A stretch of 64,000 nt of DNA from Ammoniphilus sp. YIM 78166 (GCF_004522215.1 NZ_SDLR01000001.1:186001-250000), one strand, 5' to 3'; positions 51,732 through 61,174 are shown, counted from the first letter of the stretch. Translations and numbers: made by a program. Notes: a model not told the origin generated them from the letters alone.

Positions 51732-51759
51732 CTCCTCATCTTTCTATATGAGAATATAA

Positions 51760-51777
51760 TGCAATTATCATGCCGAC
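51760..51777 (-). promoter_or_regulatory. Sigma54 (-24/-12) promoter of the C45 hydrolase operon
   Basis: On the minus strand TCGGCATGATAATTGCA has GG and GC ten bases apart; only the second base deviates from the TTGGCA core. It lies about 30 bases before the start at 51731. Confidence 0.8.
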
Positions 51778-51824
51778 ATAAATAAGTGTTAGAATTATAG
51801 CAATCTTTAAATGGATATAGTATG

Positions 51825-51879
51825 ATTTAAGTCTAAATTGATTTATTTAAGTCTAATTCGACTTGTGATTTCGACTTGA
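51825..51879 (+). promoter_or_regulatory. AAGTC/GACTT repeat array, candidate activator-binding region
   Basis: AAGTC occurs at 51829 and 51849 (within a repeated ATTTAAGTCTAA, 20 bases apart) and its complement GACTT at 51860 and 51873. AAGTC-TAATTC-GACTT makes an inverted repeat. The array is 50-105 bases upstream of the -24 element of the divergent operon and just before the sigma54 activator gene. Confidence 0.5.
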
Positions 51880-51892
51880 AGGAGGGACTTCT

Positions 51893-53548
51893 TTGATTAA
51901 CTACCTGATTCCCAACTATCCATACTTTGATATGGAGAAAAAACAATATATTGGAAGCTTAAATGTTAACCACACAACTCTTCCTCATGTAAGCGAGGGA
52001 GAATATATAGGCATAGAAATCAGAAGAGAGGATGGGTCCCTGTTCATTGAAATGCCCCCTCTTGTCCTCGCTGAGGGGATGAAACCAATTCAAATTGTGG
52101 ACCATGTTTACCATTACCCCGTAGTTGAAATGCGAGATAGACGTCCTTATTATCTAGGAGTGATTTCTCTTGCCACAATCTATCAATTTCTATTAAATGA
52201 ATTTAATGAGTTAGATGCCATTATCGAAAATTCTTATGATGGTCTCTATATCTCCACTCCGGAGGGCATCAATCTGCGAGCCAATCCTGCAATTGAACGG
52301 TTAACCGGAATTAAACAAGAATTTTTCGTAGGAAAAAGCCTTAGTGATTTAATATCGATGGGCGTATTTAGTGATGTCGTGACTCCAAAGGTAGTGGCTA
52401 CTAAAAAAATCCACAGTACCATTCAACGCGTGAACACCGGTAAGGAAACTTTGGTTACAGGAAGTCCTGTATTCGATAAAAACGGCGAGTTGTATAGAGT
52501 GATTACCAACGTAAGAGATGTTTCAGAGCTATATCAATTGAAGAAAGATCTCGAAGATGTCGAAAAGGAAAGAGTCCGTTTGGAAAATGAACTCAAACAA
52601 GTTAATGCTTCCATCCTGCATGATAACTTGATTTTTCAAAGTATTGAGATGGGGAAAATCGCCAAAGTGATAACCGAGATCAGCCATTTGGACGTTTCGG
52701 TCCTTATTACTGGGGAGTCTGGCGTAGGGAAAGAGGTTATAGCGGAACAAATTCATAGAATGAGTGGCCGTAAATCTACAGGTGGTTACCTGAAGATTAA
52801 TTGTGCGGCAATACCAAGGGATCTCATCGAATCGGAGCTTTTCGGTTATGAGGAAGGTGCGTTTTCAGGAGCGAAAAAAGGAGGAAAAATCGGATTGTTT
52901 GAAGCAGCAGATAAAGGTACTCTTTTTCTTGATGAAATCGGGGAACTTCCCCTCGAAATGCAGGCTAAACTGTTACGCGTGCTTCAAGATCAAGAATTTC
53001 GCCGACTTGGAGGTACTAGGAATATCAAAACGGATTGTCGAATCATCGCAGCTACTAATCAAGATTTGACACTACTCGTTAAAGAAAGAAAATTTCGTCA
53101 AGATTTGTATTTTAGGCTAAATATCTTTCCGATATCAATTCCGCCCCTACGTGAACGAAAAGAAGACATCGAAATATTGGTAGTCTATTTTCTAGAGAAA
53201 TTCAATAAAAAATACAATAAAAATATTACCATGCCCTATGACATGGTGACTCTTTTAAAACGCTTTAATTGGCCAGGAAACGTCCGTGAACTCTCTAACC
53301 TTATTGAGCGGTATGTTGTTTTATCCGGGGAAAAAGAAATTATCAGAAGTTATGTCCAATCAGTAGAATACGCAACTATTCAGACTTCGGAAATCAGAGA
53401 TCTAAAAAAAACGGTGGAAGATTTTGAACAGAAAATCATACTGGATACACTAGAAGAAGAAAAAAGCTCCTATCAAGCTGCGTTGAAATTAGGAGTTTCC
53501 CAATCTTATATAGCACGAAGGCTGAAAAAATACAAACTGGATGATTAA
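51893..53548 (+). CDS. Sigma54-dependent transcriptional activator (PAS-AAA-Fis)
   Basis: 551 residues starting with TTG 51893 behind GGAGGG. An N-terminal region of about 105 residues is unlike the other two activators here. A PAS domain follows (DAIIENSYDGLYISTPEGIN), a short coiled coil (residues 210-235), then an AAA+ domain with Walker A GESGVGKEVIAEQIH and Walker [14 protein letters not shown], and a Fis-type helix-turn-helix ending in SYIARRLKKYKLDD. The sigma54-contact loop reads GAFSGA. It is divergent from the C45 hydrolase operon, which has a sigma54 promoter. Confidence 0.92.
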   Translation: MINYLIPNYPYFDMEKKQYIGSLNVNHTTLPHVSEGEYIGIEIRREDGSLFIEMPPLVLAEGMKPIQIVDHVYHYPVVEMRDRRPYYLGVISLATIYQFLLNEFNELDAIIENSYDGLYISTPEGINLRANPAIERLTGIKQEFFVGKSLSDLISMGVFSDVVTPKVVATKKIHSTIQRVNTGKETLVTGSPVFDKNGELYRVITNVRDVSELYQLKKDLEDVEKERVRLENELKQVNASILHDNLIFQSIEMGKIAKVITEISHLDVSVLITGESGVGKEVIAEQIHRMSGRKSTGGYLKINCAAIPRDLIESELFGYEEGAFSGAKKGGKIGLFEAADKGTLFLDEIGELPLEMQAKLLRVLQDQEFRRLGGTRNIKTDCRIIAATNQDLTLLVKERKFRQDLYFRLNIFPISIPPLRERKEDIEILVVYFLEKFNKKYNKNITMPYDMVTLLKRFNWPGNVRELSNLIERYVVLSGEKEIIRSYVQSVEYATIQTSEIRDLKKTVEDFEQKIILDTLEEEKSSYQAALKLGVSQSYIARRLKKYKLDD

Positions 53549-53554
53549 CCTAAG

Positions 53555-53590
53555 AAATAGCCGTTCCCCCATGGGAACGGCCTTATTCCT
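53555..53590 (+). terminator. Terminator after the third sigma54 activator gene
   Basis: GCCGTTCCC/GGGAACGGC is a perfect 9-bp stem with loop CCAT, followed by CTTATTCC. Confidence 0.7.
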
Positions 53591-53599
53591 ATAGTAGCA

Positions 53600-53940
53600 G
53601 AGAATTAAATAAAAAATATTACAACTGTTTAGATGACTATAGTGTAAGGTATTAATTTGTGTGCAATTGACCTTTTATATTTAGAGTTAGATTCGTTCGA
53701 ATTCCTCGATGTCGGACGGGAGAGACGACCAAATTAAGATTCCTAGGAATCATGTACTCAACTCCATGTATTCGTCGGAGCAAACGACAAAGTAATTTGC
53801 GGTAACCTGAGAACGCAGGCGAATCCCTCAAGCAGTGAATGATCTCTTATCACGAGTTGGCTGGAGATAAACACATCCATTTTTTTACATGTATATTGAC
53901 GAATTGATAAGTGCATAAATGGTAGGTATAAAAGGAGGGA
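53600..53940 (+). other. Leader region of the germination operon with several small hairpins
   Basis: No gene is seen. After an AT-rich part, 53690-53875 contains short stem-loops: GATTCCTAGGAATC (palindrome, 53737-53750), GTCG/CGAC around GAGCAAA, CCTG/CAGG around AGAACG, and ATCTC/GAGAT. The stretch around GGACGGGAGAGACGACC superficially resembles glycine-riboswitch sequence, but the order of conserved parts does not match it or any riboswitch class I know. Confidence 0.45.
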
Positions 53941-53946
53941 ATGCGA

Positions 53947-55536
53947 ATGTCCTTTCTAAAACGCAATAAGAAAAAAAACAGTAGCCAAGAACTAACAACT
54001 GTGGAAAAACGACTCCTCGATCGTGATTTGCAAGTTAACTTAGACCAGCTTAAGGAGGAGTTGGGAAACAGTCAGGATATCATTATCCGTGAATTCAACA
54101 TGGCGCATTCAATGGTGAGATTGGCTGTCATTTATATGGATGGATTGACTGATAAGCAGATGGTCAATGATTTCGTTATGCGTTCCTTAATGATCGATAC
54201 TGCCGAGCAGACATTCATTAATTTGGCATCCAATAAAAGTGCCTTTGACTTTATTAAGGAAAATGCTTTAACCATTGGGGATGTAAAAGTGATCCAATGC
54301 TGGAATGAGTTCACTTTAGCGACTCTATCTGGAGATACTGTGATCTTGATTGATGGTTCGATGGAAGCAATCAGCGGCAGCACTAGAGGATATGAATCGA
54401 GAGGGGTTTCAGAGCCAACCAGCCAAGTGGTCATTAGAGGGCCGAAGGAGGGATTCAGCGAGTCGATTGGGACGAATGTGGCACTCGTTCGCCGGCGAAT
54501 TAAAAGTCCAAGCCTGCGCCTGGAGACAATGAAAATCGGAAGCGTGACTCAAACGGATGTTGCTGTCATGTACATCAAAGGGATCGCCAATGACAAGCTT
54601 GTGCAGGAGGTTAAGCAAAGGCTGGATGACATTAAAATTGATGGGATTTTGGATTCGGCTTATATTGAAGAATTAATTCAGGATGAGACATTCAGCCCAT
54701 TTCCTACCTTATTCAATACGGAAAGACCTGATACCGTATCAGCGCAATTACTGGAAGGACGGATAGCCATTTTAGTGGATGGTACGCCATTTGCGCTCAT
54801 TGCACCTACCACATTTTTCATGTACTTTCAGTCCTCCGAAGATTATTATGAACGCTTTGATATTAGCACGGCCGTACGCTTACTGCGTTATTTAGCTTTT
54901 CTTCTATCTTTATTGGGGCCTTCCATTTATATCGCAGCGATTACGTTCCATCAGGAGATGATTCCGACTCCTCTTCTCATCAGTATAGCCGGGCAACGGG
55001 AAGGTATTCCTTTCCCTGCCTTCATTGAAGTCTTAATGATGGAAATTACATTTGAGATCTTGCGTGAAGCTGGCGTTCGAATGCCTCGGGCGGTCGGCCA
55101 AGCCGTCTCGATTGTTGGTGCCCTGGTACTGGGACAGGCTGCCGTGGAAGCGGGCATTGTATCCTCTTCCATGGTAATCGTAGTTGCTCTTACAGGGATA
55201 GCCAGTTTTGCCACACCCGCTTTCAATATGGCCATATCCGTACGGTTGCTGCGATTTATGATCATGATTTTCGCTGCCACCTTCGGTTTTTATGGCATCG
55301 TCATCAGCAATATGCTAATCATCGCACATTTATGCAGTTTGCGTTCTTTTGGTGTACCTTATATGGCTCCGCTTGCCCCATACATCCCTGAGGATCAGAA
55401 AGATACTTTGATTCGCTTGCCTTTATGGACACTTTTGGGGCGGCCTAGATTGGTAAGCCAAAATAAAAGGGTCCGAATGCAGCGGGATATCCAGCCTTCA
55501 CCTCCCCAAGAAGAAGATGGGCGGTTGAATCGATGA
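53947..55536 (+). CDS. Spore germination protein, GerA/GerKA family (receptor subunit A)
   Basis: 529 residues from ATG 53947, 7 bases after AAGGAGGG; an ATG two codons earlier is too close to the ribosome site. LKEELGNSQDIIIREFNMAH opens the soluble N-terminal domain, GRIAILVDGTPFALIAPTTF and EDYYERFDISTAVRLLRYLA precede the membrane region, and REAGVRMPRAVGQAVSIVGA is the signature of the membrane part (about residues 295-480). The protein is the A subunit of the inner-membrane germinant receptor of spores. The order A-C-B matches GerK-type operons. Expression is expected in the forespore under sigma G (not shown here). Confidence 0.95.
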   Translation: MSFLKRNKKKNSSQELTTVEKRLLDRDLQVNLDQLKEELGNSQDIIIREFNMAHSMVRLAVIYMDGLTDKQMVNDFVMRSLMIDTAEQTFINLASNKSAFDFIKENALTIGDVKVIQCWNEFTLATLSGDTVILIDGSMEAISGSTRGYESRGVSEPTSQVVIRGPKEGFSESIGTNVALVRRRIKSPSLRLETMKIGSVTQTDVAVMYIKGIANDKLVQEVKQRLDDIKIDGILDSAYIEELIQDETFSPFPTLFNTERPDTVSAQLLEGRIAILVDGTPFALIAPTTFFMYFQSSEDYYERFDISTAVRLLRYLAFLLSLLGPSIYIAAITFHQEMIPTPLLISIAGQREGIPFPAFIEVLMMEITFEILREAGVRMPRAVGQAVSIVGALVLGQAAVEAGIVSSSMVIVVALTGIASFATPAFNMAISVRLLRFMIMIFAATFGFYGIVISNMLIIAHLCSLRSFGVPYMAPLAPYIPEDQKDTLIRLPLWTLLGRPRLVSQNKRVRMQRDIQPSPPQEEDGRLNR

Positions 55537-56744
55537 ATTGTAGAAAGATACTGGCGTATCTCTTGATTTTGGGAATCATGTTGTTGTTGACAGGGTGCTG
55601 GAACAGCAGGGAGGTTAACGATCTGGCCATTGTTATGGCCATGGGTGTAGATAAAGATCCAAAGAAAGGGGAGTATATCGTATCTTTTCAGGTGGTTAAT
55701 CCAGGCATCATTGCGACGGGAAAAGGCGGTGGCGGAGGAGATATGAGTGTTACATTCTATAAGGGCACTGGGAAAACCTTATTCGAAGCGATCCGGAAAA
55801 CATCAAAAAAAGTTCCTAGACAGCTTTTTTTTGCTCATATCTCCCTGATTGCCATTGGGGAAAGCCTTGCTAAGGAAGGAATACATGAACTGTTTGACTT
55901 TTTTGACCGATCACTTGAGACTCGCTTGACTACCCTGGTACTTGTAGCAAGAAAAGATAAGGCAGAGAACATTGTTAAGGCCATGATTCCATTGGAGTCT
56001 ATCCCCGCTAATGGAATTGTAGGGAAGTTGGAGACATCATCAAATAATTGGTCCGAAAATATCAGATTGGAGATTGGGGATGTGATCAGGACATTGGTAA
56101 GTCCAGGAAAAGAACTGCTCATAAGCGGGGTAAGTCTGGTTGGAGACCCTGAAGAGGGAAAGAAAAAATCCAATGTTGATCAAACAGAAGTTATTGCCTC
56201 AGTTGAAATTGACCAGATGGCTCTGTTCAAGGAAGGAAAATTAAAGCGTTGGCTTCGTGAGGATGAATCGAAAGGAACATTGTGGATTTTAGACAAATTG
56301 AAAGGGACCATTGTAAATATTGATTGTGGCAAGAAGTTGGAGCAGATCGGTATTGAAATTCTGCGTTCAAACACGAATGTGGAGGTTAAGTCAGACAAGG
56401 GAAAGCCTACTTTCCATCTTATTATCCGTGAAGAGGCGAACATTAGCGAGGTCAAATGCCCTATAGATTTGAGTAAGCCTGAGGAATTTACTAAACTGGA
56501 AAAGAAATTACGGGAAAAGACCAAACAAATGATCATGGCGGCTGTGTCGGTCGCTCAGGACGAAAAAAGCGATATCTTCGGGTTTGGGGAAGAGTTGAAG
56601 CGTTCCGACCCAAAAGCATGGGAGAAGATGGAGGGGGAGTGGGACGAGATATTTGCCAATAGCAAGGTTGAGGTCAAGGTGGATGCATTTATCAGGCGAC
56701 CAGGTATGCGCGTAAAGCCGTATTTATCTGAATTGAAGAGATAA
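55533..56744 (+). CDS. Spore germination lipoprotein, Ger(x)C family (receptor subunit C)
   Basis: 403 residues overlapping the A subunit by four bases. LLLTGCWNSREVNDLAIVMA carries the lipobox Cys and the family's CWxxREV motif. GKTLFEAIRKTSKKVPRQLF and GGVGVD-like segments follow, and the C-terminus KVEVKVDAFIRRPGM is the conserved end. It is anchored on the outer face of the spore inner membrane as part of the receptor. Confidence 0.95.
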   Translation: MNCRKILAYLLILGIMLLLTGCWNSREVNDLAIVMAMGVDKDPKKGEYIVSFQVVNPGIIATGKGGGGGDMSVTFYKGTGKTLFEAIRKTSKKVPRQLFFAHISLIAIGESLAKEGIHELFDFFDRSLETRLTTLVLVARKDKAENIVKAMIPLESIPANGIVGKLETSSNNWSENIRLEIGDVIRTLVSPGKELLISGVSLVGDPEEGKKKSNVDQTEVIASVEIDQMALFKEGKLKRWLREDESKGTLWILDKLKGTIVNIDCGKKLEQIGIEILRSNTNVEVKSDKGKPTFHLIIREEANISEVKCPIDLSKPEEFTKLEKKLREKTKQMIMAAVSVAQDEKSDIFGFGEELKRSDPKAWEKMEGEWDEIFANSKVEVKVDAFIRRPGMRVKPYLSELKR

Positions 56745-56775
56745 GAATCTACAGGGAAGGATGGGTAGGATAGAA

Positions 56776-57864
56776 ATGGATAAAGAAAGAATAAGCCCGG
56801 GACAATTTTTTTCTCTTATCTTTTTATTTGAAATTGGAACCGCAGTGGTTCTTCCTATCGGATTTGCTGCACGACAAACCGTCTGGCTATCCATCCTTCT
56901 AGCTTTGATCGGAGGAATCCTTCTATTCCTCGTTTATGATTACCTTTATCGCCAATATCCGGAACTACCTTTGAGTGAGTATGCGCAAAGAATTCTTGGC
57001 AAATATATGGGATGGACACTGAGTTTGACCTACATTCCTGTTTTTATTTACATCGCAGCAAGAGACCTGAGAGAAGCCGGGGATTTGCTAGTGACCGCTT
57101 CCTATGACCAGACACCCATCCTTGCAATCATGGCATTAATGATCCTGACAGTCGTTTATGTCCTACATAAAGGGGTAGAAGTATTAGCAAGAATGGCAGA
57201 GATTTACCTGATTATGTTGATTGGAATAGGAGTACTGGGAAATATATTTATATTACTCTCTGGCATCTTCGAAGTGAAAAATCTACTGCCTGTGCTAGGA
57301 GATGGTTGGAAACCCATTTTAGAGGCAGCCTATCCTGAAATCTACATATTCCCATTCGGTGAAATGATCTGTTTCACGATGATTCTTCCCTTTTTGAACC
57401 AACCGCATAGGGGCAGAAAAACAGGAATAAAAGCATTAATGGCTAGCGGGATCATCTTGAGCTTCACCCATGCGATGGAAATTGCTGTGCTTGGGGAGGA
57501 TATGTACAACCGGTCTGCTTTTCCTTTGTTTGTTGCCATCAGCGAAGTCAATATTATGGATTTTTTGCAGCGTTTGGATGCCATTGTGATAATAACCTTG
57601 ATTATCGGCGTATTTTTTAAGCTGTCCATTTATTGCTATGCGGCACTGATTGTAGCATCTTCCTTATTTAACGTGGATAAGCAGAAACTTCTTTGGCCAA
57701 TAGCCATTTGCGTCCTCATTTCCTCCCTGATGATATCCAGCAATTTGGCTGAGCACTTTGCGGAAGGAAAACCCATCCTTCATATAATTCTTCCTATATT
57801 TTCTACAGGAATCCCTTTATTGCTTTTGATGGTACATCTGATTCGTAAACGGTTTGGCTTATAG
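56776..57864 (+). CDS. Spore germination protein, GerB/endospore permease family (receptor subunit B)
   Basis: 362 residues from ATG 56776; an ATG at 56761 abuts a ribosome-like AGGGAAGG and would add five residues. About ten hydrophobic segments in the amino-acid-polyamine-organocation fold: ISPGQFFSLIFLFEIGTAVV, GWTLSLTYIPVFIYIAARDL and YPEIYIFPFGEMICFTMILP. The B subunit binds the germinant. The closely spaced A, C and B genes form a complete receptor. Confidence 0.94.
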   Translation: MDKERISPGQFFSLIFLFEIGTAVVLPIGFAARQTVWLSILLALIGGILLFLVYDYLYRQYPELPLSEYAQRILGKYMGWTLSLTYIPVFIYIAARDLREAGDLLVTASYDQTPILAIMALMILTVVYVLHKGVEVLARMAEIYLIMLIGIGVLGNIFILLSGIFEVKNLLPVLGDGWKPILEAAYPEIYIFPFGEMICFTMILPFLNQPHRGRKTGIKALMASGIILSFTHAMEIAVLGEDMYNRSAFPLFVAISEVNIMDFLQRLDAIVIITLIIGVFFKLSIYCYAALIVASSLFNVDKQKLLWPIAICVLISSLMISSNLAEHFAEGKPILHIILPIFSTGIPLLLLMVHLIRKRFGL

Positions 57865-57876
57865 GTTTTTTCATTT

Positions 57877-58098
57877 TTAGGTTGCTTTTCTTTTTTGGAT
57901 ATAGGATACAAAGGAGGGAATGAATGCTATCATAAGAATCACGACCAATATGGAATATTCCGGCATGTCCATTACCCAAAAAGGGTTATGAAGATTCCTT
58001 AAGGATAAAGAAAGAGGAATACCGGATAGCAGATCCATCATGATGATAAAAGCCACAGTTAAGCATAGGAAAAAGAAAAAGAGCATCATAATTTTCAT
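57877..58098 (-). CDS. Small membrane protein, unknown function
   Basis: 73 residues from ATG 58098, with AGGTG 9 bases upstream; a GTG at 58110 would add four residues. Two membrane helices (residues 2-25 and 50-66) flank a short loop (LRNLHNPFWVMDMPEYS). It is convergent with the germination operon and ends 12 bases from its last gene. No family is recognised. The predicted ribosome site and well-separated helices make it credible. Confidence 0.6.
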   Translation of the reverse strand: MKIMMLFFFFLCLTVAFIIMMDLLSGIPLSLSLRNLHNPFWVMDMPEYSILVVILMIAFIPSFVSYIQKRKAT

Positions 58099-58201
58099 GT
58101 TGAAAAACACCTCTTAAGTAGGTTATCCATTCCATCCGATATTTATCAGTGTATAGAAGATGGGGTTATCTACCATGAATAAAATGAAAAGGGGAAAGCG
58201 T

Positions 58202-61174
58202 ATGGAGGAAAAAAATCTGGGAGTAGAAATTTCCGATGACCCAAATTTATATAAAAAAATTCTCGGAACCATGTCGGAAGGGGTATTTATTCTTAAAAAG
58301 CTAGGCAAAATCATTCCCCTAAATGATAATGTGGAAAAAATATTGGGCGTAAAATCAGGATTTTTTACCGAAGCTTCCTTGAAGGATTTAGAAAGAGTCT
58401 ATGTAACAGAAGATGGGTCACCGTTGCTCTACTCGGAGCTGCCGGGGGTCATCACCCAAGAGCGGGGTATTTCTTTCGACAATTTCATATTGGGGGTTAA
58501 AGAAAATGATGAGATAAGCAAATGGGTTTCGGTAAATTCTACCCCGCTTCATTTGGCCGATGATGAACCGGCTGCCCTCCTCACCTTCTCTGATATCACC
58601 TTACAAAAAAAACAAGAATTGATGCTAAGAGGTTCCTATGTATTTCAAAAAGAATTGATCAATAAATTGGAAAGAGGAATTGTTGTTACCGACAAGAATA
58701 AACGGATTAAATTAATGAACCAAAGCTTTTACGACATGATGGGTTTAGAAGGAGAAATGGATTTGTATATCGGGCGATATGCCCCGGATATCGATGATCT
58801 CTTTGATAAGCAAATTAATAAGGTAGAAGAAAAGCTGAATGGGGCAAAGTATACGGAAGAATTTGAAAAGAATAATGAAAGGGTTATTAAATGTAATTTT
58901 TTCCCTTTTTATAGCGATCGAAAGTGTATTGGGTATATTTGGGAATTTGAAGATATTACAGAATGGAAAAAAATGAAACGAGCCATTGTTCAATCAAAAG
59001 AACAAGCTGAAAAAGCGAACATGGCCAAATCAGACTTTCTGTCTAAGATGAGCCATGAACTTCGCACGCCGTTGAATGGCATCCTTGGTTTTGCACAGCT
59101 ATTGGAAGCGGATGACTCTTTAAATGAACTGCAGAGCGATTTTGTCCAAGAGATATTAAATGGAGGTAGGCATTTATTAAGTTTAATCAATGAAATTCTA
59201 GATCTATCAAAAATTGAGACAGGGCTTCTGCAAGTTACGATAGAGGAGTTGAATCTTCTTGCTGTTGTCCAAGAATGCATCAAAATTCTTCAGCCGCTGG
59301 CCCAGAAGAAAAAGATCAGCATGCATATACAGCAACTGGATCAATGGAAAGACGTATCGGTCCTAGCTGATCCCATTCGCTTAAGACAGATTTTTCTCAA
59401 TCTCCTGGATAATGCCATTAAGTATAACCGGGAGGGGGGAGAAGTGAATATAATTTTCCATTTAACAGGAAATGAGCTGGTTACCCATATCGTGGATACC
59501 GGTGAAGGATTCTCAGCAGAAGAATCGAATAAAGTGTTTGTTCCATTTTATCGAATTGAAGGCTCGAGGGAAGAAGGGACAGGGATCGGACTGTCTCTCG
59601 TGAGACAACTGATTAACTTGATGGGTGGGAAAATCGCCGTAACGAGCCAAAAAGGAATCGGCAGCGATTTTTACTTCAGCCTGCTTCTTCCGAATGATCA
59701 AAAGGCTGTCATGCGATGGGAAGAACAAGTCGCTTCTCCAGAGACCAAGGTCGACAGCACCGATCACTATCGTATCCTGTATATTGAAGACAATGAATCC
59801 AACCTGCATCTAGTCCATAATATCCTAAAAGCACAACCTTCCTATACGCTCTTATCCGCCCGCAGCGGAAAAGAAGGGCTGGAAAAGGCGGCGCAGGAAA
59901 GGGTGGACTTGATCTTACTAGATATTAATCTCCCTGATATCCATGGATATGAAGTATTTGACATCCTGAAAACGAGGGATGAACTAAAAGATATTCCCGT
60001 TCTCGCCGTGAGCGCCAATGCGATGCCACAGGATATTCAATATGCATTAGACAAGGGATTTGCAAACTATTTGATCAAGCCGCTAAATGTGAAGGAATTT
60101 CTATCAACGCTGAATGAGACGCTTAATAGTGCGATTAATCAAAATATCCCAGATCATCAGATCTTAAGTAAAGGTCCGCATGGCGAAAAAGCGGTTTCTG
60201 CAAAAACACTTCAGTTATCCTTCGAAGACCTAAAAAGGCTGAAGGAAAAGAAATATAGAGCCGCCATAGCGATGCACTATACAGGAAATGATTGGTCGAG
60301 GGCTCAAGTGGAAGGACTGCAGTCCACGTTTAATAAAATGGGCATTGAAGTGGCAGCTGTTACAGATGCAGAATTCAAATCAGACAAACAGGCGGCTGAC
60401 ATAGAGACCATTTTAGATCTAAAGCCGGATATCCTCGTCAGTATTCCGGTCGATCCGGTACTTACCGCACATGCCTACCAAAAAGCGGGGAAAGCAGGTC
60501 TCAAACTGGTATTTATGGATAATACGCCAAAGGGTTTGCAGCCCGGCAAGGATTATGTAAGCATGGTTTCCGCTGATAACTATGGAAATGGCATTGAGGC
60601 AGCCCATATCATGGCCAAGAAATTAGACGGCAAGGGAAAGATTGGGGTGGTCTACCATGACGCGGATTTCTTTGCAACCCAACAGAGAACAGAAGCCTTT
60701 GAAAGAACTTTAAAGGAAGAATACCCTGACATGCATATCGTGGATCGCGTCGGGATTACCGACCCAAGGGATGGGGAAAAAGCGGCAACTGCAATGATGG
60801 AGAAGCAACGGGATCTGAATGGAATCTTTGTTGTATGGGATGTGCCGGCTATGGGAGTCCTCCATGCGGCCCGAAAGGCGGGTAGGAATGATTTGGTCAT
60901 TACGACAATAGACCTTGGGAGCCAAGTGGCGTTAGAAATTGCCCAGGATGGCCTGATCAAGGGAATAGGAGCACAATTGCCATATCAGCAGGGAGTCGCT
61001 GAAGCGATTCTCGCCGGTTATGCACTGCTTGGGAAACCAGCGCCATCCTATGTTGCAGTTCCAGCTCTGAAAGTAACGAGAGAAAATATTATTGGAGCTT
61101 GGAAACTGGTTTATAACCAGGAGGCACCGGATGCGATTAAAAATGCCACAAAGCAAGGAGGGACTGACGGATGA
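58202..61174 (+). CDS. Soluble hybrid histidine kinase-receiver fused to a C-terminal periplasmic-binding-protein domain
   Basis: 990 residues from ATG 58202, chosen because AAAGGGGA lies 5 bases upstream; ATGs up to 14 codons earlier lack ribosome sites. Order: PAS (about 15-120), PAS (145-260), HisKA with phospho-acceptor His285 in KMSHELRTPLNGILG, HATPase with LLDNAIKYN, DTGEGF and GTGIGLSLVRQL, receiver with Asp574 in LILLDINLPDIHG and Lys626 in LIKPL, then from about 650 to 990 a whole Peripla_BP_4-type sugar-binding domain. No signal peptide or membrane segment is present, so this binding domain must be cytoplasmic. It is about three quarters identical to the lipoprotein encoded at 63271, including its linker ILSKGPHGE. 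The LytTR regulator gene overlaps by four bases and is the likely phosphorylation partner. Confidence 0.93.
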   Translation: MEEKNLGVEISDDPNLYKKILGTMSEGVFILKKLGKIIPLNDNVEKILGVKSGFFTEASLKDLERVYVTEDGSPLLYSELPGVITQERGISFDNFILGVKENDEISKWVSVNSTPLHLADDEPAALLTFSDITLQKKQELMLRGSYVFQKELINKLERGIVVTDKNKRIKLMNQSFYDMMGLEGEMDLYIGRYAPDIDDLFDKQINKVEEKLNGAKYTEEFEKNNERVIKCNFFPFYSDRKCIGYIWEFEDITEWKKMKRAIVQSKEQAEKANMAKSDFLSKMSHELRTPLNGILGFAQLLEADDSLNELQSDFVQEILNGGRHLLSLINEILDLSKIETGLLQVTIEELNLLAVVQECIKILQPLAQKKKISMHIQQLDQWKDVSVLADPIRLRQIFLNLLDNAIKYNREGGEVNIIFHLTGNELVTHIVDTGEGFSAEESNKVFVPFYRIEGSREEGTGIGLSLVRQLINLMGGKIAVTSQKGIGSDFYFSLLLPNDQKAVMRWEEQVASPETKVDSTDHYRILYIEDNESNLHLVHNILKAQPSYTLLSARSGKEGLEKAAQERVDLILLDINLPDIHGYEVFDILKTRDELKDIPVLAVSANAMPQDIQYALDKGFANYLIKPLNVKEFLSTLNETLNSAINQNIPDHQILSKGPHGEKAVSAKTLQLSFEDLKRLKEKKYRAAIAMHYTGNDWSRAQVEGLQSTFNKMGIEVAAVTDAEFKSDKQAADIETILDLKPDILVSIPVDPVLTAHAYQKAGKAGLKLVFMDNTPKGLQPGKDYVSMVSADNYGNGIEAAHIMAKKLDGKGKIGVVYHDADFFATQQRTEAFERTLKEEYPDMHIVDRVGITDPRDGEKAATAMMEKQRDLNGIFVVWDVPAMGVLHAARKAGRNDLVITTIDLGSQVALEIAQDGLIKGIGAQLPYQQGVAEAILAGYALLGKPAPSYVAVPALKVTRENIIGAWKLVYNQEAPDAIKNATKQGGTDG

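Noticed and set aside
53700..53790. Glycine-riboswitch-like words (GGGAGAGAC, GGAGCAAA) upstream of gerA
   Set aside because: The order and spacing do not fit: CCGAAGGAGCAA and CUCUCAGGCAAAAGG are not present as such, and a glycine switch before gerA would be unexpected. Reported only as an unassigned leader.
58160..58201. Three earlier ATGs of the hybrid kinase
   Set aside because: None has a ribosome site; AAAGGGGA serves the ATG at 58202.
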